Assembly (NCBI RefSeq): GCF_004769555.1
Contig: NZ_RQFY01000012.1
Coordinates: forward strand, 186,001 to 250,000
Reading direction: 5' to 3'
DNA from: Leptospira koniambonensis
GTDB taxonomy: Bacteria > Spirochaetota > Leptospiria > Leptospirales > Leptospiraceae
Length of the DNA stretch: 64,000 nucleotides
Of the stretch, positions 36,997-45,734 are shown piece by piece; position 1 is the first letter of the stretch; the number at the start of each line of letters is the position of its first letter. Both the position numbers and the translations under genes were made by a program. Under the pieces are notes generated by a model, which saw only the letters and a list, made by a program, of their open reading frames with translations, was not told where the DNA came from and did no database searches.

Positions 36997-37866
36997 TTAT
37001 CTAGCCACTCCAAAACAAACAGCCATCATATCACCTTGGTCAAATTTTTTGACTGCCCAATCTGCAATCTTCTTAGAAGTTTTGTAGAAGACTCCAGATC
37101 CTTTTTTAGCAGTGAGACCACTTCCATAAGAAATATGTCCAAGTGGAATATAACCTAGTTCGTTCCCTAAAGAAATGATTCCAGGCAAACTATAATAATA
37201 AAGATGTTCCGGAACATTTAGATATCTCCATTTAGGTCCTAGATATTTTGCAAGAACTCCGTATCTGCAGGTAGAAAGTATCATTCTTCCTCCTGGTTTT
37301 AAATGTTTTAGGATTTTCTGAAGTGTTTCTTTAGGATGATGAAGATGTTCTATACTCGCCCAAAGAGTGATCAGATCGAATTTTTCTTTTCCATCTAGAT
37401 CCCAGCTTAAAAAATCCTTTTGTTCAACATCTAAACCTAAGGTCTCTTTTGCAAAACGTACTGGCCCGCTTGCAATATCTAATCCTTTGGTTTTCCAATT
37501 TCTGCTCTTTAGATAATCTAAAAAATAGCCAGCGGCGCAACCCACATCTAATGCGGATCTTTCGTTTCCTAACATTCTTTCCCAATCAAAGAAACCTAGA
37601 TCTTTCAGATTCAAATTGAATACTCTCGCGATCTCTTTTTTGGTTTCTTCAGAATAATAATTATCATAACCTCTGTCTGTTCTTTGGGTGAAGTATGAAT
37701 CTTCATAATACTTGGAAACTTCTTCCAAGCTAGGCTGAGGGTTGACCTGAACCAATTTACATTTTTTGCATTCTACTATTTGGAAGATCTCTCCTTTGGG
37801 GCTTGCCTTGGAGAAGAGAGGAGTGAATTCAGAATTAGAACAAGTATTGCATGGAATAGATTGCAT
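36997..37866 (-). CDS. SAM-dependent methyltransferase with N-terminal zinc ribbon
   Basis: A 289-residue class I methyltransferase. CxxC pairs at 6-9 and near 33-36 ([22 protein letters not shown]) form a zinc ribbon typical of methyltransferases acting on sugars or carrier-bound intermediates. The Rossmann core has [15 protein letters not shown] near 106, LDIASG, and [16 protein letters not shown] near 164, then [12 protein letters not shown]. Often linked to polysaccharide or secondary metabolism; no such genes adjoin. Convergent with copy 2 of the duplicated lipoprotein. Confidence 0.9.
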   Translation of the reverse strand: MQSIPCNTCSNSEFTPLFSKASPKGEIFQIVECKKCKLVQVNPQPSLEEVSKYYEDSYFTQRTDRGYDNYYSEETKKEIARVFNLNLKDLGFFDWERMLGNERSALDVGCAAGYFLDYLKSRNWKTKGLDIASGPVRFAKETLGLDVEQKDFLSWDLDGKEKFDLITLWASIEHLHHPKETLQKILKHLKPGGRMILSTCRYGVLAKYLGPKWRYLNVPEHLYYYSLPGIISLGNELGYIPLGHISYGSGLTAKKGSGVFYKTSKKIADWAVKKFDQGDMMAVCFGVAR

Positions 37867-37969
37867 ACTATAAGGATCGGTGATTTAAGAGGTTTTCCGA
37901 CATAAAATGGGTATTTGATCTGATTTTTAAGGCTTGCTTTTTCAGTAAATATATTGTTAAACGTAGGAG

Positions 37970-38533
37970 ATGCGAACTTCTCTTTACCTTAAAAATAAAC
38001 TTATAATAAGTTTTATCTCCCTTATGCTCATTACCCATAACGTAAGTTGTGGACTTGTGCTTACTGGTACAGATGTAGGTAAGGAATTTCTAGGCCTATC
38101 GGAAGAAGATAAGAATGATCCCGAAAAGCAAGCTGCTGCGGCTGCCATTTTATCCATGGCAATCGGTGGAGGTAATTCTTTACTTGTATTTACACCGGCA
38201 GCACTATCTGTAACTGAAGGTGGAAGCGTTGGTTATCAGGTAGCGCTTAGATCGGTTCCTTCTGATTGGACTAGCAATGATGTGTCAGTAGGTTTTGATA
38301 TAGATGTGTCTTCTTGCCCTAATGGTACATCTCCGAATGTTTGGCCTTTTACTTTTGGTCCCCCATATAGTCCCGTAAACTTGAGCTTTAATACCATGAA
38401 TGCTGGAGCATGTATAGTGAACTATACTGTCAGCGGAGAAGTAACTTCTCAAACTTCCGGTTTAATAATCGGTGCATATGCTGGATCTCTTCCTTTGTTA
38501 ATTCAACCGATTGCTGTTGTTGTGGGTCCTTGA
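37970..38533 (+). CDS. Lipoprotein, distant relative of the tandem pair
   Basis: A 187-residue lipoprotein with lipobox NVSC (Cys27). It has the same design as the pair at 35.8-37 kb: lipidated Cys-Gly-Leu, a charged Ala-rich tether (EDKNDPEKQAAAAAILSMA), then a beta domain starting FTPAALSVTEGGSVGYQVAL with two Cys. This part resembles Calx-beta or immunoglobulin-like modules. Sequence identity to the pair is low, so common origin is a suggestion. GTAGGAG directly abuts the ATG, an unusually short spacing. Confidence 0.77.
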   Translation: MRTSLYLKNKLIISFISLMLITHNVSCGLVLTGTDVGKEFLGLSEEDKNDPEKQAAAAAILSMAIGGGNSLLVFTPAALSVTEGGSVGYQVALRSVPSDWTSNDVSVGFDIDVSSCPNGTSPNVWPFTFGPPYSPVNLSFNTMNAGACIVNYTVSGEVTSQTSGLIIGAYAGSLPLLIQPIAVVVGP

Positions 38534-38594
38534 AAGGATCGAAAGTTTAGAAAAACCGCTTTGCCAGGGACAGGGTTTCTAAAATCCTTCCCCT

Positions 38595-39641
38595 ATGTAT
38601 AGAATCCTTGCGCTGTCCTCTCTTTTAGGACTTTCTCTTTTATTCTCTCAATGCCAGCCGATCGAATCTGTAGAACCTGAAACTTTGAAGATCAAAGCGG
38701 TGGGTGATTTGGTCATGGGAACTAATTATCCAGAGAATAAACTTCCTTCAGATCCTAAGAAAACTTTGTTCTCTCAAGTTGAGCCAAGTTTAAGAGGTGC
38801 AGATATACTATTTGCAAATTTTGAAAGTACTCTAACTGATTATCCTCATTGTGCTAAAAATATAAATCGTCCTCTTATCTTTGCTTTCAGAACTCCTCCA
38901 TCATATGCAAAAATCCTAAAAGATGTTGGATTCGACATAGTTTCCATCGCGAATAATCATAGTTTAGATTTTCACCAACAAGGTTTTGACGATACAGGTA
39001 AAAATCTTTCCGAAGCTGGAGTCAGATATACTGGCAAAAAAGGTGCTATCACTTATATGAATGTAAAAGGAATTTCTGTGGCTTGGATTGGCTTCAGTCA
39101 TATGCAAAGCGCTCATAATCATGTGAACGAAATCGAAGAAGGTGTGGCTCTCGTTAAAGAAGCCAAGAAAAAAGCGCAACTCGTGTTTATCTCTGTTCAT
39201 GGTGGAGCAGAAGGCGGACCAGCTTTACATGTAAAAAATGAACAGGAAAGATTTTACGGAGAATATAGAGGAAATCTAGTCGCTCTTTCTCATTCTCTGA
39301 TCGATGCAGGTGCAGACTTATTTATTGGACATGGTCCTCATTTGCCTAGAGCATTCGAATTATATAAAGGAAAACTGATCGCTTATTCTTTAGGAAACTT
39401 TTTAGGATATAGAGTATTCTCTACGAAAGGATACGGGGGTTATTCTTTGGTCTTGGAAGCAGATTTAGATAAACAAGGGAATTTTATCAAAGGTAAGATC
39501 CATCCATTACAATTAAGCCAAAATGGAATTCCTGCTCCAGATCCAGACGCTAAGACTACTGAACTCATCCAATCTTTGACTAAATCTGATTTTCCAGGAA
39601 AAGGACCTAAGTTCCAATCTGATGGAAGTTTCCATCCTTAA
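38595..39641 (+). CDS. CapA/PgsA-like metallophosphatase-fold lipoprotein
   Basis: A 348-residue lipoprotein (lipobox FSQC, Cys20) of the CapA family, calcineurin-like fold. Motifs: [12 protein letters not shown] near 35, [11 protein letters not shown] near 75, [12 protein letters not shown] near 115, [10 protein letters not shown] near 200 and [20 protein letters not shown] near 240. In Bacillus CapA/PgsA takes part in poly-gamma-glutamate synthesis or anchoring, but no pgsBC genes are here; many solitary homologues have unknown roles. A terminator shared with the convergent gene follows. Confidence 0.9.
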   Translation: MYRILALSSLLGLSLLFSQCQPIESVEPETLKIKAVGDLVMGTNYPENKLPSDPKKTLFSQVEPSLRGADILFANFESTLTDYPHCAKNINRPLIFAFRTPPSYAKILKDVGFDIVSIANNHSLDFHQQGFDDTGKNLSEAGVRYTGKKGAITYMNVKGISVAWIGFSHMQSAHNHVNEIEEGVALVKEAKKKAQLVFISVHGGAEGGPALHVKNEQERFYGEYRGNLVALSHSLIDAGADLFIGHGPHLPRAFELYKGKLIAYSLGNFLGYRVFSTKGYGGYSLVLEADLDKQGNFIKGKIHPLQLSQNGIPAPDPDAKTTELIQSLTKSDFPGKGPKFQSDGSFHP

Positions 39642-39688
39642 TTGAAGTTTGCCTTGTAGGAATTCCTAGAGCGACATTCTAAAATAAA

Positions 39689-39720
39689 AAAGCCGATGTA
39701 GGAATTCCCGCATCGGCTTT
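39689..39720 (-). terminator. Intrinsic terminator between convergent genes
   Basis: Arms AAAGCCGATG and CATCGGCTTT (10 bp) around a 12-base loop that contains a GTAGGAATTCC repeat. On the minus strand the stem runs into TTTTTTATTTT, so it mainly terminates the gene at 39746-40486; it can also act on the plus strand. Confidence 0.88.
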
Positions 39721-39745
39721 CTACTTAATAAAACCTTAACGTAAA

Positions 39746-40486
39746 TTATTCGGTTTTGCTAGCTGGTTCCAATGCACCCGCAGGAGCTTTGAAGTTGATC
39801 TCATAAATATCATAATGAGAATCTCTCAAGCCAGTTACATAAGCTACAGAAACTCCTAAGAAATATCTAAGACCGAATTTAAGAGTGTTTGTCGCAAAGG
39901 TTGCGATCTCTTCGTCAGTGACTGAAAATGGATGAACTTTATTTCTGGTCTCATCCAGATATAATCCTTCCCAGGTTCCGATCATAACTCCTTTATATTC
40001 TAAACTTAGAATACGTCCAGTAACGGAAAAATTTCTTTTTCCTCCGGATTTATTTTTGCTTACAATCTTATCAGGTAGACCTTTAGGAAGAGATCTTTCT
40101 TGGAGTTGTGCTCCTACCACTTCGTATTTGGAAGATAAAGCGATTGCCTCGAATCTGTGGATCCTGTATTGGACCAAAATTTCTTGGTTTAAATTTTTAC
40201 TTAAAAAATTCACTACGTCTGCGTTTTCAGGACGTACGCTGAATTCGATCTTTTGTTTTGCAGGAACAAAACATTCGTCCTTCATTTCATCACAAGCTTC
40301 TGAATCGTTTATAGTATAAACTTCAATAAGACCTTCGTAAGATTCAAAGATGACCCCTCTGCTTTCGAATTGGATCAATTTTGCAACTGTCCAACCTTCG
40401 GAATAAGTTCCGGCTGCTGATAAGGATGAGGTAGTTAAAAGAAAGATCCCTAATAGAAGAAATCTTAAGGATGGAATTCGTTTCAT
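39746..40486 (-). CDS. Exported protein of unknown function with two internal repeats
   Basis: A 246-residue protein with a Sec signal (cleavage near SLSAAG). Two related units are visible: KLIQFESRGVIFESYEGLIE near 35 and RILSLEYKGVMIGTWEGLYL near 160, each followed by a Ser/Thr-rich strand (EVYTINDSE; PFSVTDEE). This points to a duplicated beta-rich domain. The start is the ATG at 40486; an in-frame ATG six codons upstream is possible. No family recognised; likely periplasmic. Confidence 0.78.
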   Translation of the reverse strand: MKRIPSLRFLLLGIFLLTTSSLSAAGTYSEGWTVAKLIQFESRGVIFESYEGLIEVYTINDSEACDEMKDECFVPAKQKIEFSVRPENADVVNFLSKNLNQEILVQYRIHRFEAIALSSKYEVVGAQLQERSLPKGLPDKIVSKNKSGGKRNFSVTGRILSLEYKGVMIGTWEGLYLDETRNKVHPFSVTDEEIATFATNTLKFGLRYFLGVSVAYVTGLRDSHYDIYEINFKAPAGALEPASKTE

Positions 40487-40543
40487 TCGAGTTCGGTGCT
40501 CCATATTATGTAGGTAGACCCCAAGCTGTTTCCTTTGGGGCAC

Positions 40544-40933
40544 GAATTCGTGAATCCTTTCCGGTTTTTATCTTACATCAAGAAAATATTTCTTTCTGAA
40601 TTTGAAAATGTAGGAACTCCAATATCCGATATTAAGTAAAACCTTGGCCGCCTCTTCGCTACGCGAAGACCGGGCTGCTCTGGGTTCGCTGGCGCTCATC
40701 CGGGCTTTGCCCGGATTAAAGCCCTTCGCATCCCTGGCGGGGATTCTGGATTAAAAACCTTCGCGGTCTTGGCGCCTTGGCGTGACTCAAAAGTCGCTGT
40801 ATTTGCGTCTCACACAAAGCCGCGAAGTTGAGAAGATATACATTGTAGGAGTTCCTACATGGCAAACAAACTCTGTGAGCTCTGTGTTCTCCGTGCGAAC
40901 CTGAGCTCCTTTTTGAGATTGCCCCTCCGACTT
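40544..40933. repeat. Gene-free region with clustered hairpins and repeats
   Basis: No gene is seen. It holds CTTCGC-TAC-GCGAAG (about 40664-40678), a strong hairpin ATCCGGGC-TTT-GCCCGGAT (about 40699-40717), the two-arm element copy 2 (40768-40785 and 40810-40827), and the palindromes GTAGGAACTCC (40610-40620) and TGTAGGAGTTCCTACA (40844-40859). These look like dispersed intergenic palindromes rather than coding remnants. Confidence 0.6.
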
Positions 40934-41121
40934 GGGTTGGGAACCTGGTCCTTGCAAGTAGATCGGAAAAGGGAATCCGGTGAAAATCCGGAGCTGTACC
41001 CGCAGCTGTAAACGCCTAAACGGTCGGACAAAACCACTGTCGAAAGACGGGAAGGGTCCGAACCTTCGCGTGAGTCAGAAAACCTATCAGAGCTGCTTTC
41101 AATTCTCTGGCTTTCGGGAGT
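40934..41121 (+). ncRNA. Cobalamin (adenosylcobalamin-type) riboswitch
   Basis: The leader of the TonB-dependent receptor gene carries the conserved core of the cobalamin riboswitch: AAAGGGAATCCGGTGAAAAT followed by CCGGAGCTGTACCCGCAGCT at 40977-41008, then GACGGGAAGGGTCCG, and a B12-box-like GAGTCAGAAAACC at 41072-41084. A 3' element pairs CAGAG with CTCTG shortly before GGGAG, the putative ribosome-binding site at 41116-41120, so control is probably at translation. Boundaries are approximate. Confidence 0.92.
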
Positions 41122-41131
41122 TAAGGCCTCA

Positions 41132-43234
41132 ATGCACAAAAGACCCAAACGATTCGGAAAGATACTTCATCTAGGGCTTTTTTTATTTTCTGTCCAAGTA
41201 TTTTCTCAAGAATCCCAGAAGACTGAAACTTCCACTGTCAAAGTAGTAGGAAAGACCAGTTCAAATTCTCAGCCTGAAAATTTCAGAAAGAACCCAACAG
41301 GTTTCCAGACTTCTATCGATCTGGACCAATACAATGCACGTTATACGAATCTTCCGGATGTTTTAGAAAGAGAAGCAGGAGTCAGGATCAGAAGATACGG
41401 CGGATTAGGTTCTTATTCTACTCTTTCTCTTAGAGGAACAAATCCGAACCAAACCAGGATCTTTATAGATGGAGTTCCTTTTAATAATGCGCAAGGTGGA
41501 GAGGTAAACCTTGCGGATCTTCCCTTTGACAATTTACAAAGTATAGAAGTATATAGAAGTGGCGCGCCCGTCGGGTTTTCTGGTTCGGCAATCGGCGGAA
41601 GTGTAAACTTAGTTACAAGAACTGGATCTGGCCCTCCTAAAACTCGCGTAAATATAGGCGCGGGAAGTTTTAATACGGGAAAGGGCAGCATAACGCATAC
41701 AGGAACTTACGGTGGAATTGGGACCAGTGTATTCTTGCTGGGAGAAAAATCCGACCAAAACTTTTCCTTCTTAAACAATCATGGGACCGTGCTCGTCAAT
41801 CCTCTGGATGATACGATTGATAGAAGAAGAAATGCCCAATATGAAAGAACTTCTGGTATGATCGGTCTGAGCGGTGATATCGGAGCTACAAAGATCAAGT
41901 TTTGGAATGATCTGAATTATAGATTTCATGGAATTCCTGGACCTGCAAGTAACCAAACACAGAAAGTTCATCGAAGATATCTTAGAAATACTTCTTCCCT
42001 CGGAACGGATACAAAAGGTTTATTTGATGGGTTATTAAGGCTTGAAACTCGGATGTTTACTTCATTCACGAATGATGATCTTTTTGATCCTAAATCTGAA
42101 TTTTCCAAAGGTACTCCCAACTCGACTGCTTATATGGGGCAATCCGGATTTCAGGTAACTCCTACTTTTTATTTATTAGAATATTATCAAATTTTGAAAT
42201 TCCATGCAGGTATTGAAAGAGAGACTTTCGAAAGGTCCAGAAGTACACCTCAAAATATAGATCTGAAATATGAACCTGGAAAGGCTAGGACTTATACCAC
42301 TTTTCAAGTAGAGGACGAGTTTAGATTCTTGGATGGAAAATTAATTTTGACTCCAGGAGTTTCTTGGGATTCTTATAAGGATAAATTTCAATCAGACGAA
42401 CCTTGGTATAGAAAACAAGATCCGTTTGCTTCTGCCATAAAAACTACAGAGTTTTCGAATCCTAAAGCAGGACTTCTGTGGAGGTTTTGGGAAAAAGAAA
42501 ATTATTCTTTAGAATTCAAATCTAATATCGCTAGACAATATAGGATCCCAAGCTTCTTGGAACTTTTCGGAGAAGTCGGAACAATCATAGCAAACGATTC
42601 ACTTAAACCGGAACGAAGTGAGAATGGTGATGCAGGGATCACTGGGAAATATAAAAAAGGAGAACTTAAATCTAATATTACAATTTCCTATTTTAGAAAA
42701 AGGATCAAGGATATGATCCTTTTCATCCCTAATTCACAATTTACCTTAAGACCTGAAAACGTGGACTCAGCAAGGATTGATGGAGCAGAAATTTCTCATA
42801 AGACCGAATATAAGGGCTGGAAATTTTTATTAGAATATACTTACCAAGAAGCGATCAACACTTCTCCCGCACCTTATTTGAACGGCAAATATCTTCCTCT
42901 TAGGCCTAAACATGAGATCTCAGGAACAATCGCTTATAGAGGTAAAACCTGGGAACTCGGTTTTGAAGGAGTGTATGTAGGAGCAGTTTTCAAAGATAGA
43001 ACAAATGAATATGTGAATTACCAGCCTGCTCGCCAAATTTGGAACGCGTATCTTACGCTTGTATTATATACTTCTCCCGAGGAAGAAGATCCTAACAAAA
43101 AAGGAGAAAAAACTCCTAAAGAACTGCTCTTAAGTATAGATCTTAGGAATATGGGAGATAAAAGAGTGGAGGATATTGTAGGATACCCTCTTCCAGGAAG
43201 AAATTGGTTTATCACCTTAAGCGGGAGATTTTAA
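41132..43234 (+). CDS. btuB: TonB-dependent outer-membrane receptor, BtuB-like vitamin B12 transporter
   Basis: A 700-residue receptor. Signal peptide to about residue 25; TonB-box-like STVKVVG near 35; plug domain about 50-165 with [36 protein letters not shown] and [19 protein letters not shown]; then a 22-strand-type barrel ending in the aromatic residue Phe (TLSGRF). The cobalamin riboswitch directly upstream identifies the substrate as a corrinoid. The gene is followed one base later by a lipoprotein gene, forming a two-gene uptake unit. Confidence 0.92.
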   Translation: MHKRPKRFGKILHLGLFLFSVQVFSQESQKTETSTVKVVGKTSSNSQPENFRKNPTGFQTSIDLDQYNARYTNLPDVLEREAGVRIRRYGGLGSYSTLSLRGTNPNQTRIFIDGVPFNNAQGGEVNLADLPFDNLQSIEVYRSGAPVGFSGSAIGGSVNLVTRTGSGPPKTRVNIGAGSFNTGKGSITHTGTYGGIGTSVFLLGEKSDQNFSFLNNHGTVLVNPLDDTIDRRRNAQYERTSGMIGLSGDIGATKIKFWNDLNYRFHGIPGPASNQTQKVHRRYLRNTSSLGTDTKGLFDGLLRLETRMFTSFTNDDLFDPKSEFSKGTPNSTAYMGQSGFQVTPTFYLLEYYQILKFHAGIERETFERSRSTPQNIDLKYEPGKARTYTTFQVEDEFRFLDGKLILTPGVSWDSYKDKFQSDEPWYRKQDPFASAIKTTEFSNPKAGLLWRFWEKENYSLEFKSNIARQYRIPSFLELFGEVGTIIANDSLKPERSENGDAGITGKYKKGELKSNITISYFRKRIKDMILFIPNSQFTLRPENVDSARIDGAEISHKTEYKGWKFLLEYTYQEAINTSPAPYLNGKYLPLRPKHEISGTIAYRGKTWELGFEGVYVGAVFKDRTNEYVNYQPARQIWNAYLTLVLYTSPEEEDPNKKGEKTPKELLLSIDLRNMGDKRVEDIVGYPLPGRNWFITLSGRF

Positions 43235-43235
43235 T

Positions 43236-44396
43236 ATGAGATCTGTATCGTATATCATCCTTGCCTGCTTAGTTATCTTCTTTTCCTTCTGTGGAGATAT
43301 AGAAAGGCCACCTTTATATACTTTATTCTTAACCCCAGATCTTCCAAATAATATTGGAGTAGTTACCACTGATTTTGCAAGCGGTGGTAGGTTTAAAGTT
43401 TTAAATCCTGAACTTCTTCTTTCTTATCCCGGACTGACGCCTATTCATTCTGACGCAGTGGCAAGATTCGGGAATGGTAAAGTATATATTCTAAATCGTT
43501 TAAATAGAGATAGTGTGCAGGTCTTGGATCCAGATTTCGGATTCCAAACCGTTGCTGAATGGTCCATGGGTTCCGGGACAAATCCTGCAGATATAGCGAT
43601 TGCTGGCCAAAACAAGGCTTATATATCACTTTATGGATCTAGAATATTAAAAATAATTCATCCTTCGACTGGGGCAAGTCTTGGCCAGATTGATTTGGGA
43701 GGATATTCTGAGCCCAGTGCCATCCCTGATAATCTTCCTGAAATGTCTGGAATGCAAATTGTAGGAACAAGTCTTTTTATAGTATTACAACGTTTAGATA
43801 GAAACGACCCAAGCGGATATTTTCCACCCGGAGCCTGGGGATCCCTGCTTTTAGAAATAGATACTGTAACAGATTCTATTATTTCTGCTTATACATTCCC
43901 AGTTCCGAATCCGGTTGGCAAACCGCAGATATTGGAACTTTTCGGAGAGACTCATATAGTTTTTGCTGCAGCAAATAGAATGGGTTTTTTAAGCCAGATT
44001 GACGGCGGAGTAGTGGCATTTCGACTTTCTTCTCGGACTTTTCGATCCGGTTTTTTATTTCCGGAAACTGAAGCTGGAGGGGATATACTCGGAGTCCAGA
44101 TCAAAAACGAACAACTGGGTTATGCTAGCGTTCTGGATGCTTCTTTTAATAAAACATTACAAGTATTTAATCCAAGCACAGGGCAGAAGTTGGCGAGTTT
44201 ACTTTTTATTCCTTCTTCTTATGACGCGAGTCTCACCACAATTTTACTTGGGGACGATCAAATTCTTTACGTTTCCAATACACAGTTTACTCAACCGGGA
44301 GTTACGATGTTCGATACCAATGATAATCGACTTTTAACTCCCGCTCCGATCTCGGTGGACCTCCAACCTTTCGACTTGATACAGCTCAAAGAATAA
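43236..44396 (+). CDS. Propeller-like surface lipoprotein coupled to btuB, candidate corrinoid-binding partner
   Basis: A 386-residue lipoprotein (lipobox FSFC, Cys19). The chain reads as repeated four-stranded blades of YncE type: GNGKVYILNRLNRDSVQVLD, NPADIAIAGQNKAYISLYGS, then MQIVGTSLFIVLQ, LFGETHIVFAAAN and ILGDDQILYVSNTQF-like units. It starts one base after the btuB stop, so it is under the same riboswitch. In Bacteroides a propeller lipoprotein, BtuG, caps BtuB and binds B12 tightly; this gene may play the same part. Sequence relation to BtuG is not established. Confidence 0.8.
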   Translation: MRSVSYIILACLVIFFSFCGDIERPPLYTLFLTPDLPNNIGVVTTDFASGGRFKVLNPELLLSYPGLTPIHSDAVARFGNGKVYILNRLNRDSVQVLDPDFGFQTVAEWSMGSGTNPADIAIAGQNKAYISLYGSRILKIIHPSTGASLGQIDLGGYSEPSAIPDNLPEMSGMQIVGTSLFIVLQRLDRNDPSGYFPPGAWGSLLLEIDTVTDSIISAYTFPVPNPVGKPQILELFGETHIVFAAANRMGFLSQIDGGVVAFRLSSRTFRSGFLFPETEAGGDILGVQIKNEQLGYASVLDASFNKTLQVFNPSTGQKLASLLFIPSSYDASLTTILLGDDQILYVSNTQFTQPGVTMFDTNDNRLLTPAPISVDLQPFDLIQLKE

Positions 44397-44500
44397 TTCT
44401 AATAGAATTCTTTACCTGAAGTCGAAACCGGATTGACAAAGCTTTAAAAGAATGGATGATCCTTCGTTGTTTTTCGGAGGCCTATTCCTTGATTTCCGAT

Positions 44501-45130
44501 ATGTTCCAAATGATTGCCGCTGGCCATAAGGCCCAGGTTATTTATTCTTTAAGAGAAAATCCGGACCTAGCCTCCAAACAAAATCCGGAAGGGATTACTC
44601 CCGTACTATTTGCTCTCTATTATGGCAAAGAAGATATAATCAATTCTTATCTTACCCTAGGAATTCCTTTGAATCTATTCGAAGCGGCGGCATTGGGGAA
44701 TGAAGATAGAGTCAAAGAGCTTGTAAATTCCAATTCGAGTATTGTCCGTTCTTATAGTCCCGATGGTTGGACACCTTTACATCTAGCATCTCATTTCGGA
44801 AGACTTTCCATTATTCAATTTTTATTGGAGAAGGGAGCAGACATACACGCTAAATCCAAAAGTAAATTATCGATCGGTAATACTGCATTACATTCTGCTG
44901 TTGCTTCTTGGAGAGCAGATGCGGTTGCATTACTTTTAGAGCATGGTGCAGATCCGAACTTCACTCAAGATGGTGGATTTTCTCCTTTGCATATTGCCGC
45001 TTCCAGACAAGGGAATGAAGAGATTGTTTCTTTATTATTGAAGAAGGGAGCAAATCCGGATCTTAAAACGGAAGATGGTAAAACTGCAAGAGAGATCGCG
45101 GCGGAAAGGGGAGTCGCTTTTAGCGCTTAA
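44501..45130 (+). CDS. Ankyrin-repeat protein
   Basis: A 209-residue protein made of about five to six ankyrin repeats, clearest at DGWTPLHLASHFGRLSIIQF, GNTALHSAVASWRADAVALL and GFSPLHIAASRQGNEEIVSL, each ending in LLEKGA/LLEHGA-like turns. No signal peptide, so cytoplasmic. The ATG at 44501 (MFQMIAAGHKAQV) matches the usual beginning of such proteins; an in-frame ATG at 44456 would add 15 residues. No good ribosome-binding site for either. It overlaps the convergent gene by 11 bases. A binding partner cannot be predicted. Confidence 0.87.
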   Translation: MFQMIAAGHKAQVIYSLRENPDLASKQNPEGITPVLFALYYGKEDIINSYLTLGIPLNLFEAAALGNEDRVKELVNSNSSIVRSYSPDGWTPLHLASHFGRLSIIQFLLEKGADIHAKSKSKLSIGNTALHSAVASWRADAVALLLEHGADPNFTQDGGFSPLHIAASRQGNEEIVSLLLKKGANPDLKTEDGKTAREIAAERGVAFSA

Positions 45131-45734
45131 TTTTTTTAAAAATTCCGAATAAGGCTACAATTTGTATGCCTAAAAGCAGATAAATCCAATAAAATCTATT
45201 TACGTTTGCGCTCTCATTTATTCGTTCTATTTCCAATTCACCTTTTAGTTTTTCAATTTCTATCCGAAGAAGGTTGATACTGAGAGCGAGTTCTTCTGTG
45301 TTTTTGTTGGATACGTTTTGTGTGCGGGAATTATTTCCAGAAGGTGCGGTTGATTTTTTGTTTTTAAGAGGCGCTTCATTCAACTCCGCAATTTCGTTTC
45401 GAATACTTTCATTCAAAGGCCATTTCCTATAGGCTTTTTCTAAATATTCCTTTGCCTTTAGGAAATTTCCTTTTTTCCTTTCTTCTCTGCCCATTCCGAT
45501 CCAGGCCTGAGTCAAAATAAATTCCGCCTTAACGTTAGATGGATCTGATCCTAAAATAGAATTTGCTAATATAGAGGCTTCTTCATATTGTTTTGATTCT
45601 AATAGAATATTACCTTCTTGGATCCATCTGTTTTCGATTGGCTCTTCTTCTGATAATAAGAATAAAGGAGAGATGATTAGAATAGAGAAGATTGATATTC
45701 TAACAATTGCAGATTTCCAAGTTACAACTCTCAT
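45120..45734 (-). CDS. TPR-containing membrane protein
   Basis: A 204-residue protein with an N-terminal signal or membrane helix (about 10-28), two to three TPR-like helical pairs (WIQEGNILLESKQYEEASIL, LKAKEYLEKAYRKWPLNESI), an Asn/Ser linker, a coiled coil and a C-terminal helix (IYLLLGIQIVALFGIF) ending in KKIKR. The TPR part would face the periplasm. Start overlaps the kelch gene stop (ATGA); last gene of a three-gene envelope operon. Confidence 0.8.
   Translation of the reverse strand: MRVVTWKSAIVRISIFSILIISPLFLLSEEEPIENRWIQEGNILLESKQYEEASILANSILGSDPSNVKAEFILTQAWIGMGREERKKGNFLKAKEYLEKAYRKWPLNESIRNEIAELNEAPLKNKKSTAPSGNNSRTQNVSNKNTEELALSINLLRIEIEKLKGELEIERINESANVNRFYWIYLLLGIQIVALFGIFKKIKR

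Noticed and set aside
38595..39641. Poly-gamma-glutamate capsule locus
   Set aside because: The CapA-like lipoprotein stands alone; no pgsB, pgsC or similar genes are nearby, so a capsule role is not supported.
40855..41148. 97-residue minus-strand open frame
   Set aside because: It is antisense to the cobalamin riboswitch and the start of btuB; the conserved RNA core explains the sequence.
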